Origin: Desulfobulbaceae bacterium
Lineage (GTDB): Bacteria > Bacteroidota > Ignavibacteria > Kapaibacteriales > UBA2268
Length of the DNA stretch: 59,851 nt
Assembly: GCA_018335795.1 (NCBI GenBank)
Contig: JAGXRP010000009.1
Coordinates: 1 to 59,851, forward strand
Reading direction: 5' to 3'
Shown here: positions 27,712 through 34,560 of the stretch, one piece after another
Position numbering within the stretch: position 1 is the first letter of the stretch
Layout: each line of letters begins with the position of its first letter
Made by a program: the position numbers and the translations under genes
The notes under the pieces: model-generated
Told to the model about the DNA's origin: nothing
Database searches by the model: none
The model's input: the letters and a program-made list of their open reading frames with translations, nothing else

Positions 27712-28273
27712 CCAATTCGATAAATTACCGATTGAATTTTATCTGCGAAAACCTGAAATTGTAGCGCGCGATTTAATCGGCAAATTACTCGTCCGAGTAA
27801 CCGATGAGCATATCTATACAGGTATGATAAGCGAAACGGAAGCATATCTGGCAGAAGGTGATTTGGCAAGTCATTCGGCAGTTGGTCTTACAAAACGCAA
27901 TTCAGCAATGTTCGAAACGGGGGGCATACTCTACGTTTATCAAATTTATGGTATGCACTATTGCGCTAATGCAGTTACAGAGCAAAGCGGGCAAGGCTCC
28001 GCAGTATTGCTGAGAGCTGTTCAGCCATTGATAGGGATTGAGCAAATGAAAATCAATCGCAACAAAATCACTACAAATCAATTAGCCGACGGTCCCGCAA
28101 AGCTATGTCAAGCATTTCAAATAGGAATTGCCGACAATCGCAAATCATTGTTGGGTGATGAAATATTCATTGCAAAGTATCATGATTTCCCTGATGAAAA
28201 TATAGAAACCACTCCTAGAATCGGAATCACAAAATCTGCAGATTTGAAGTTGAGATTTGTACTTAAAAAATAG
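27668..28273 (+). CDS. mpg: 3-methyladenine DNA glycosylase (AAG/MPG family)
   Basis: Removes alkylated purines from DNA as the first step of base-excision repair. Its 201 residues match the family: 'ARDLIGKLLVR', 'ISETEAYL' with the catalytic Glu, 'RNSAMFETGGILYVYQIYGM', 'AVLLRAVQPL' and 'DGPAKLCQAF'. ATG 27668 was chosen because the family starts shortly before 'LPIEFYLRKPEIVARDL'; it overlaps the preceding gene by 44 bases in another frame, implying coupling. Confidence 0.93.
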   Translation: MKVHEKANIIQTQIDQFDKLPIEFYLRKPEIVARDLIGKLLVRVTDEHIYTGMISETEAYLAEGDLASHSAVGLTKRNSAMFETGGILYVYQIYGMHYCANAVTEQSGQGSAVLLRAVQPLIGIEQMKINRNKITTNQLADGPAKLCQAFQIGIADNRKSLLGDEIFIAKYHDFPDENIETTPRIGITKSADLKLRFVLKK

Positions 28274-28381
28274 TCTGAGCATATTTACTAATATTAATAA
28301 CCATGTACAATAGTCGAATCAATATTGCACCAAATTTATTTTTAGTCTAATATTAGTTCAAAAATTATAGATATGAAATTA

Positions 28382-28402
28382 TAATATTTATTATAAATAT
28401 TA
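28382..28402. repeat. AT-only inverted repeat upstream of an outer-membrane gene
   Basis: TAATATTTA-TTA-TAAATATTA, 9-bp perfect arms, 120 bases before the outer-membrane gene start. In such AT-rich DNA this may be chance; it could also be an operator. The rest of the 249-base gap holds no gene. Confidence 0.3.
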
Positions 28403-28522
28403 GATTAATATTTATTAATTTGGAAATGCCGATTCTAAGCAATACATTTGAATTATAGAGCAACTATCACTTAAGATATTTGTTTTAGTAATAAACATTT
28501 ATAATTTATTGGGGAGGCATTT

Positions 28523-29122
28523 ATGAATCGTATTCTGGGACTAATTTTAGTACTATGCGTAGTATTCGCATCAACACAAGCTTTACAAGCTGGCGAACCA
28601 CAAACAAAAGAAGGTACTAAAGCCTTATTTTGGGGGTTTAACGGACTTTCGGACTTGTCTATTGACAATTCAACTATCGGATTCCTATACAACATTTCTG
28701 ATGGTGTTGGGCTTTGGGGAGCACTCGGACTTAACATCGGTTCTTCCAAAATCGATGATAATGACCATCTCTCCACAACCGGAGTAGATTTTGCAGTAGG
28801 TGCAAAACTCAATATGTTCCAAACTGAGCCGGTTGCAATGTTTATTTCTCCTATGGTAACTATCGGAACTTCTTCGACAGAAGACAAATCTGCATCCAGT
28901 ACCTTTATTGACAGCGAAATGACATTAGGTATCGGCGCAGCAATCGGTGCTGAATGGTGGTTTGCTAACAACGTTAGTTTCTCAGCTTCGACTTTCTTAG
29001 GCTTCGTAACAGAAACGATGACTGAAGAAAGAGGTGAAAATAAAGATGAACATACTAAAACAAATATTGGCACTATGGCAAATTACGGAGCTCATTTCAC
29101 ATTATCATTCTATTTCAGATAA
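28523..29122 (+). CDS. Small outer-membrane beta-barrel protein
   Basis: A 199-residue protein with a signal peptide (MNRILGLILVLCVVFASTQALQAG) and alternating amphipathic strands through the body, such as 'STIGFLYNISDGVGLWGALGLNI' read in two parts and 'NVSFSASTFLGF'. It ends in 'HFTLSFYFR', with the aromatic near-terminal residue typical of barrels. GGGGAGG five bases before ATG is one of the strongest ribosome sites in the window, suggesting high expression. A decayed copy of the 3' end with its terminator lies at 54721-54883 on the other strand. Ligand or pore function is unknown. Confidence 0.85.
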   Translation: MNRILGLILVLCVVFASTQALQAGEPQTKEGTKALFWGFNGLSDLSIDNSTIGFLYNISDGVGLWGALGLNIGSSKIDDNDHLSTTGVDFAVGAKLNMFQTEPVAMFISPMVTIGTSSTEDKSASSTFIDSEMTLGIGAAIGAEWWFANNVSFSASTFLGFVTETMTEERGENKDEHTKTNIGTMANYGAHFTLSFYFR

Positions 29123-29153
29123 TCACGACGACATTCAAAAAATGAATTAACAT

Positions 29154-29184
29154 ACCGCATCAATTTTTGATGCGGTTTTTTTTT
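29154..29184 (+). terminator. Rho-independent terminator of the outer-membrane gene
   Basis: ACCGCATCA-ATTTT-TGATGCGGT followed by eight T, 31 bases past the stop codon. A degenerate copy is found next to the remnant at 54721-54750. Confidence 0.93.
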
Positions 29185-29223
29185 CTTGAACAGGATTATC
29201 AGGATAAGATAGACAGGATTAAC
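29185..29223 (+). repeat. Dispersed repeat, copy 1 (reverse orientation to the others)
   Basis: Contains GAACAGGATTATCAGGAT and ACAGGATTAA. Its reverse complement aligns with the copies at 30058-30099 and 54914-54955 through AATCCTGTC and GATAATCCTGTTCAAG. It lies directly after the terminator of the outer-membrane gene. Confidence 0.75.
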
Positions 29224-29286
29224 TAAAACAAATATTTACCTAAGTACAAATTCAAATATTCCTCAATAAGCATCGTATATCAGCTT

Positions 29287-29676
29287 ATGAAGAAAGATGA
29301 TTATATTGATTATTGGGTACAGATTGCCTCTTACGATTTGGCAACAGCCGAAAATCTTTTCATGACAGGTGATTATCATTGGTGTTTATATATTGGTCAT
29401 CTAAGCCTCGAAAAGCTTTTAAAAGCTGTTTTCAGCCAAAAACATGAGGTTACACCTCCAAAGACTCATGATTTATTGAAATTAGCAAAATTGGTGGATT
29501 TGAAGTTGACAGAGGAACAGGCTATATTTTACAACAGAGTTAATGATTTCAATATAGAGGCTCGATATCCTGATGAAAAATTGAATTTTTACAAAATTGC
29601 GACGAAAGAATTTACTGAAAAAAATTTTTCGAGAATCAAAGAGGAATTTAAATGGATAAAATCTCATCTGAAGTAA
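29287..29676 (+). CDS. HEPN-domain protein (partner of MNT nucleotidyltransferase)
   Basis: A 129-residue all-helical protein of the HEPN class, with 'YDLATAENLFMTGDYHWCLYI' (read in part), 'LEKLLKAVF', 'KTHDLLKLAKL' and 'FNIEARYPDE'. HEPN proteins paired with a minimal nucleotidyltransferase form toxin-antitoxin modules in which the transferase modifies the HEPN RNase. The catalytic R-x4-6-H motif of active HEPN RNases is not seen here, so toxicity is uncertain. It overlaps the MNT gene by 25 bases. The pair is bracketed by inverted copies of a dispersed repeat, which suggests acquisition as a unit. Confidence 0.85.
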   Translation: MKKDDYIDYWVQIASYDLATAENLFMTGDYHWCLYIGHLSLEKLLKAVFSQKHEVTPPKTHDLLKLAKLVDLKLTEEQAIFYNRVNDFNIEARYPDEKLNFYKIATKEFTEKNFSRIKEEFKWIKSHLK

Positions 29677-29969
29677 TTGAAAGCATCAAGAAGCTATTAT
29701 TGCTTCTTGAGGAAAATGATATACATATCAAGCAAGCTTTGTTATTTGGTTCTTATGCCAAGGGTACAAATGACTCAGATAGCGATATAGATTTAGCTAT
29801 CGTTTCAGATAGTTTTTCGGGCAATAGATTTGTTGATAAGGAAATCATTCGTAAATATGTTGTTTATGTTAATAGTGATATTTCTCCAATTCCTTTTCGT
29901 ACAGAGGATTTTTCTGAAAAAAATTTATTAGCCAAAGAAATATTATCCTATGGTATTAGGATAGTGTAG
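29652..29969 (+). CDS. MNT-type minimal nucleotidyltransferase
   Basis: A 105-residue protein of the polymerase-beta superfamily. The signature 'LLFGSYAKG' (31-39) with 'SDSDIDLAIVSD' (43-54) supplies two metal-binding Asp, and 'DISPIPF' is the likely third carboxylate strand. Such proteins act as antitoxins that AMPylate their HEPN partner. The overlap with the upstream HEPN gene fits obligate coupling. No terminator follows directly. Confidence 0.88.
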   Translation: MDKISSEVIESIKKLLLLLEENDIHIKQALLFGSYAKGTNDSDSDIDLAIVSDSFSGNRFVDKEIIRKYVVYVNSDISPIPFRTEDFSEKNLLAKEILSYGIRIV

Positions 29970-30057
29970 ATTAAGCCCCTGTTTAAAAACAGCACTGAAG
30001 TTTTAAAATTTTACCCTTCTCAAAATCAAATAATCTTGATTAAAGAAGATGAATAAT

Positions 30058-30099
30058 AATCCTGTCCATCCCGTAATCTTGATAATCCTGTTCAAGACA
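30058..30099 (-). repeat. Dispersed repeat, copy 2
   Basis: The 42 bases match 54914-54955 with four substitutions; the shared core is AATCTTGATAATCCTGTTC. It is inverted relative to copy 1, so the two copies flank the HEPN/MNT genes. Confidence 0.8.
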
Positions 30100-30101
30100 A
30101 C

Positions 30102-30132
30102 AAAAAAAGCCTCACAATTTCTTGTGAAGCTT
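30102..30132 (-). terminator. Terminator of tRNA-Thr (minus strand)
   Basis: On the minus strand AAGCTTCACAA and TTGTGAGGCTT pair over 11 bp with one mismatch and a 4-base loop, continuing into seven T. It lies 13 bases downstream of the tRNA. Confidence 0.8.
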
Positions 30133-30144
30133 CTTTTTTCTTTG

Positions 30145-30217
30145 AGCCGGATGACGGATTCGAACCCCCGACCTGCTGATTACAAGTCAGCTGCTCTACC
30201 AACTGAGCTAATCCGGC
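30145..30217 (-). tRNA. tRNA-Thr (anticodon TGT)
   Basis: The minus strand folds into a full cloverleaf: acceptor GCCGGAT/ATCCGGC, D-arm GCTCAGTTGGTAGAGC, anticodon stem GCTGA/TCAGC around loop CTTGTAA (anticodon TGT), and T-loop TTCGAAT. CCA is not encoded. The T stem GGGGG/CCGTC has one G-G mismatch and one G-T pair; the complement of C30155 is where a C would restore pairing. It follows gmhA by 52 bases and may be cut from the same transcript. Confidence 0.95.
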
Positions 30218-30269
30218 GCAAAACAGAATACAAAAGTAAGGGTTTTTCGGATTCTATGCAAGTATTTTT

Positions 30270-30863
30270 TTAAAAAAGTTCAGGAAAAATTGTTTCTTCG
30301 ATTATCTCGCACCAAACATGCCCGATTAGGATGTGAGACTCTTGGATTCGGGCTGTTACCTCCGATGGGACAACTACGGAATGGTCGCATAGAGGAAGCA
30401 ATTTGCCACCGCTCCCGCCCAAAAGCCCAATCGTTAACACGCCTTGTTGCTTGGCAGTGTTGACCGCCCGGATTACGTTTTCGGAGTTGCCGCTTGTCGA
30501 AATTGCCACCAGAGCATCGCCACTCTTGCCATAAGCTTCTACAAGTCTGGCAAAAACATTCTCAAATCCGATGTCGTTGCCACCGGCGCTCATCATCGAA
30601 GGGTCAACTGTGAGTGCTATTGCCGGCAATGCTGCACGATTGATTTTGCTCCTGAATCGTATTACAAGTTCGGCTGCAATGTGCTGACAGTCGGCAGCGC
30701 TGCCACCATTGCCACAAAAGAGAATTTTCCCACCTTTTTCATATACTCCGGCAAGTAATTGTCCGCTTTTCTCGATTTGTTCAGATTGCTCGGCTAATAG
30801 TTTTAGCTTAGTTGCTATGGATTCTGCCACAGAAGTGGCGATAAGTGATTTCGCATTTAACAT
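30270..30863 (-). CDS. gmhA: Sedoheptulose-7-phosphate isomerase (SIS domain)
   Basis: The first enzyme of ADP-heptose synthesis for the LPS core. Its 197 residues match GmhA: 'LFCGNGGSAADCQHIAAEL' near 48-66, 'GDALVAISTSGNSENV' and the end 'SHILIGHVWCEIIEETIF' with family metal/substrate residues. It is the last gene of a tight five-gene run, 11 bases after engB. Other SIS-domain isomerases are possible but the motif match is close. Its presence supports a heptose-containing outer membrane. Confidence 0.92.
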   Translation of the reverse strand: MLNAKSLIATSVAESIATKLKLLAEQSEQIEKSGQLLAGVYEKGGKILFCGNGGSAADCQHIAAELVIRFRSKINRAALPAIALTVDPSMMSAGGNDIGFENVFARLVEAYGKSGDALVAISTSGNSENVIRAVNTAKQQGVLTIGLLGGSGGKLLPLCDHSVVVPSEVTARIQESHILIGHVWCEIIEETIFPELF

Positions 30864-30874
30864 TTTCTTATTCC

Positions 30875-31462
30875 TTATTCGGTTACTCGTTTGATGATTG
30901 CAACAAGTTCTTTACGTCCCAAACCTGTTTGGACAGAGTACGGAAGCACCTCGATGCAATGCTTGCAACTTGAAGTGAGGTGTCTAATTTGTTCGTGCCT
31001 TTCTTCTACATCTTTTGGTTTGATTTTGTCACATTTTGTAAGTATAATTATAAAATCTTTTCCATTATTTTCATACCATTCGATAAGCCCCAAATCAGTC
31101 TCTGTCGGGTCGTGACGGCTGTCCACGAGTGCTACGATTAACTTTAGATTGTCGCGATTGGCAAGATAATCCATATTAAGTTTTCGCCATTGTTCACGCA
31201 AGTCTTTGCTCACTTGAGCATATCCAAAGCCTGGTAAATCCGCAAAAGTCCATCTACCTTCGACTTTGAAAAAATTGATTTGTCTTGTTTTCCCCGGACT
31301 TGAACTGATAAGTGCGAGATTTTTTTGGAGTACAATGCTATTTATAAGTGACGATTTGCCTACGTTTGAACGCCCCGAAAAGGCTAATTCGGGCAAATTT
31401 GTCTTAGGGAATTGATCGATAGCTACAGCTCCGAGCAAAAATTCGGCTTCCATTGGTTTCAT
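30875..31462 (-). CDS. engB: Ribosome-biogenesis GTPase EngB/YsxC
   Basis: A 195-residue GTPase needed for assembly of the large ribosomal subunit. G1 is GRSNVGKSS (30-38), G3 'DLPGFGYAQV', G4 'TKCDK', and the typical N-terminal 'PELAFSGRSNVG'. It lies 12 bases after pbpC and 11 before gmhA on the same strand, so it is co-transcribed with envelope genes. Confidence 0.96.
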   Translation of the reverse strand: MKPMEAEFLLGAVAIDQFPKTNLPELAFSGRSNVGKSSLINSIVLQKNLALISSSPGKTRQINFFKVEGRWTFADLPGFGYAQVSKDLREQWRKLNMDYLANRDNLKLIVALVDSRHDPTETDLGLIEWYENNGKDFIIILTKCDKIKPKDVEERHEQIRHLTSSCKHCIEVLPYSVQTGLGRKELVAIIKRVTE

Positions 31463-31474
31463 ACTTATTACGCT

Positions 31475-33805
31475 TCAATAAATTTCTATTTCAATTTGTA
31501 CATTACTATTCATACCATTATCATCGGAACAAGATATTTTATATTTTCCCGATTGTTTGGGTATAAACGAAACTTTGTCGTTTAACTTTGATTTTGCGAA
31601 ATATTTATTGTTTACGTACCAATAAATATAAGATTCGAGATTTGATGTCTTGCACTCAAAAGTCAGTCCCTTGCCTTCAGCTAAGAAATATTTTGAATTG
31701 TTGAGCGGGAAAACTATCATCGGTGGATTTGAGCCTGTGTAACTTTGGCAAGCCGGATTGTGGGGCGGAATTTTCTCATATGCGATTTTCATCTCTTCAT
31801 AATATGATACAAGTTCAGGTTTTAGTAGTTTGAATATTTTTGTGACGCTTCCCGATTCGGGCTTGCAAATCATGCAGTATGAGCATTTCATATCAGGGGA
31901 AACTTCAATTTCGCGATATAAATCGGACACTTGCACTGAAGAAATGCCCGGAATATAATAATCTTCAGAAAATGATATTGTCAGTGGCGATGGCAATAGT
32001 CCTGTTTCTGCATCAATGATTCGGGTGAGCGGTGCTTCGGCAATTGTTATTTTTTTTGCCTGATATGATTTATCAGCTATTCTCAAAATATCGAATAGAA
32101 TAGGAATTGTGACATTACTACCTGTGAGGTGTTTACTTGGGGTAGCGTCGAAATTGCCGAGCCACACTCCCATCGTAATTCTTTCGTTGAATCCAATAGC
32201 CCAAGCATCACGTCTTCCTTGCGAAGTGCCCGTTTTGAATGCCAGAGGAGGCAGCCCGATTACACTATTTGCAAATAACCCAAAATCCGGGCGTTCGGGT
32301 TTGGACAAAATCTCCGCAATCATAAATGAAGCATCCGAACTGAAAGCTCTGCAATTTTGATTAATCTTCTTTGAGTTTAATAGATATATTGGAATGACGG
32401 CAATACCTTCTCTCGCAAACGATGAGTAAATCGCAGTTAGCTCATCTAAACGCACTTCACAACCTCCTAATATCATCGAAAGCCCCAAATCCTGTTTATT
32501 GCCTACGAGACCCGATAAATGATTCTCATCAAGAAATTCGACGAAATTTCTCGCCCCAACTTGCTTCAACAAATTAACGGCAGGAATGTTAAGAGATGAT
32601 ATTAGAGCTTGTTCAGCTGTAACTTGCCCGTGATATTTACTGTCAAAGTTTTCGGGAGAGTAATCTTCGCCTATAAGTGGAACATCGTTTATGACGAGCT
32701 TTGGCGTAATCAAACCCAAATCAATGCAATAAGCATATAAGAGAGGCTTCAAAGCACTTCCGGGAGAGCGTTTGGCTCTGACTCCGTCAACCTCTCCGTG
32801 ATTCTTTTTGTCAAAAAAATCGCCCGAACCTTCATAAGCCAGAATTTCACCGTTTTGATTATCCAATATGATAACAGCCGCATTTCGGATACCTAAATTT
32901 TTCAATTGTTGCAAATTTGATTTAATAAGCTCTTCTACTCCACTTTGCAAACTGAAATTGATAGAAGTGGTGACTCTGCCTCGCTGACCATCGGTATAAT
33001 ATATACGATTGCTAAGGTGGGTAGCATAATTTCGGAAAAAACGACGCGTTGGATTGACAGTTTCAGCTTTTGCTTTTTGAATTTGAGATTGTTCGAAAAG
33101 ATTGACTTGTTCGATGATTTCGAGCCACAAATCCCGTTCTTTCCTTATTCTTTCATTGAATTTTCCGAGAGCTAATTGATTTGGATTATTCGGGATAATA
33201 GATAAAATAAGCGATTGCGACAAACTCAAGACTTGAGGTTCCGAATCGAAAAATAAAAGTGAAGCTGCCCGCACTCCTTCAATATTACCGCCATAGGGTA
33301 GTTTATTCAAATACATCTTCAAAATTTCATCTTTTGAATAATGCAATTCTAACTGAAAGGCACGGAAAATCTCGATAAATTTGTTGGCATAAGTACGTGC
33401 TTTGGGTTGCAACATTCTTGCAAGCTGCATTGTAATTGTCGAAGCACCACTTTGGATTTCACCCGAAAAAAGATTCTGTTTGAAAGCACGAAAAATTGAA
33501 AATACATTTACACCCGGATGATAATAAAAATATTTATCCTCCTTGAATATGATTAGCTCCTTCATCTTAGGATTGATTTCCGCTAATTTGGCTTCCAATC
33601 TCCATTTATCGTCTTTACTTAGATAGGTTTTGAGTATTTTCCCTTCGCGAGAAGTGATGACTGTAGAATAATCAAAATCAAATCTGAAGGGAAAAATCAA
33701 ATCGAAAATCAATAAAACCCACAAAAATATAAACAGAAGACCTACACTTTTCAGTAGTATATTTTTATAATCAATTGAATTGAGGATTTTTGGTGATAAT
33801 GACAT
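31475..33805 (-). CDS. pbpC: Penicillin-binding protein 1C
   Basis: A bifunctional peptidoglycan synthase in the inner membrane, 776 residues. Transmembrane anchor at about 20-40; GT51 glycosyltransferase with 'IIFKEDKYFYYHPG' (catalytic Glu89) and 'SGASTITMQLARML' (119-132); transpeptidase with Ser350-x-x-Lys353 in 'RSPGSALKP' and 'KTGTSQGRRDAW'. A C-terminal PBP1C-type beta domain ends the protein. 'CSYCMICKPE' adds a Cys cluster between the transpeptidase and that domain. The alpha-2-macroglobulin gene often beside pbpC is not present here. Confidence 0.95.
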   Translation of the reverse strand: MSLSPKILNSIDYKNILLKSVGLLFIFLWVLLIFDLIFPFRFDFDYSTVITSREGKILKTYLSKDDKWRLEAKLAEINPKMKELIIFKEDKYFYYHPGVNVFSIFRAFKQNLFSGEIQSGASTITMQLARMLQPKARTYANKFIEIFRAFQLELHYSKDEILKMYLNKLPYGGNIEGVRAASLLFFDSEPQVLSLSQSLILSIIPNNPNQLALGKFNERIRKERDLWLEIIEQVNLFEQSQIQKAKAETVNPTRRFFRNYATHLSNRIYYTDGQRGRVTTSINFSLQSGVEELIKSNLQQLKNLGIRNAAVIILDNQNGEILAYEGSGDFFDKKNHGEVDGVRAKRSPGSALKPLLYAYCIDLGLITPKLVINDVPLIGEDYSPENFDSKYHGQVTAEQALISSLNIPAVNLLKQVGARNFVEFLDENHLSGLVGNKQDLGLSMILGGCEVRLDELTAIYSSFAREGIAVIPIYLLNSKKINQNCRAFSSDASFMIAEILSKPERPDFGLFANSVIGLPPLAFKTGTSQGRRDAWAIGFNERITMGVWLGNFDATPSKHLTGSNVTIPILFDILRIADKSYQAKKITIAEAPLTRIIDAETGLLPSPLTISFSEDYYIPGISSVQVSDLYREIEVSPDMKCSYCMICKPESGSVTKIFKLLKPELVSYYEEMKIAYEKIPPHNPACQSYTGSNPPMIVFPLNNSKYFLAEGKGLTFECKTSNLESYIYWYVNNKYFAKSKLNDKVSFIPKQSGKYKISCSDDNGMNSNVQIEIEIY

Positions 33806-33813
33806 AGCGGATG

Positions 33814-34560
33814 CTATTTACTTATAAGACCATTCATTAGCGAAATTCCAAAATGCAAATCGTAGTGTTTCCATTTTTCGGATTCAATAATATTATCAAT
33901 GGTATATGAGGCAGAAATGTAGGGTGAAATATATACATTCCGGAAAATCGCCAAATCATATCCGAGGCGTAATTGGGGCAACACTACTAAAGTAGAGAGT
34001 GCGTCAATTCTACCATTTGCAATAGTTCGCGAGTTGAAAGGTACATTATCGGAAATTCGGCGCTCGCTATGCTCTCCGGAAGAGGCATATTTAATCAACA
34101 TTTTCAAATCAAATGCAGCATACAATTTCGAGCCTAACAAACGATATTTAATTCCCGGGCTGATAGCCAAATAGCTGACCGTTGACTCGAAATCAAACGC
34201 TGTCTTCATGCTGCCACCTCGAACTGTATCGCTCGAATTTGCGGTGAAAGAGCCGGTAACATTATTCACAGCAGCTGTGAGTTGAAATGAAATTTTACTA
34301 TCGTACCAGTATTCTAAGGAAATTCCAATATTTGAAATATTGCCATCTCCATTTGTAAATCTGCAACATGGAATTTCATCTTCGAGAAAGTTGAAATTGC
34401 CCTCATGAAAAACTATTCCGTATTCTGCATTGATTCCTACGAATATAAACGGATAGCTCGAAGGCAAACGATAGTCATATTGCCAATCAAATCCCTGAGC
34501 AAAAGAAATTGTACTTTTCATTACAAACATTATGATTGCTATGAGAATGTATCGTATCAT
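33814..34560 (-). CDS. Outer-membrane beta-barrel protein
   Basis: A 248-residue protein with a signal peptide (hydrophobic 'YILIAIIMFVM', cleavage after SFAQ) and amphipathic strands such as 'ISLEYWYDSKISFQL', 'YLAISPGIKYRLLG' and 'LRLGYDLAIFRNVYISPYI'. A 'PCCRF' pair near residue 64 may bind or crosslink. The ATG overlaps the stop of the upstream T9SS gene by four bases, so the two are coupled. It lies eight bases before pbpC. The exact family is not recognised. Confidence 0.8.
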   Translation of the reverse strand: MIRYILIAIIMFVMKSTISFAQGFDWQYDYRLPSSYPFIFVGINAEYGIVFHEGNFNFLEDEIPCCRFTNGDGNISNIGISLEYWYDSKISFQLTAAVNNVTGSFTANSSDTVRGGSMKTAFDFESTVSYLAISPGIKYRLLGSKLYAAFDLKMLIKYASSGEHSERRISDNVPFNSRTIANGRIDALSTLVVLPQLRLGYDLAIFRNVYISPYISASYTIDNIIESEKWKHYDLHFGISLMNGLISK

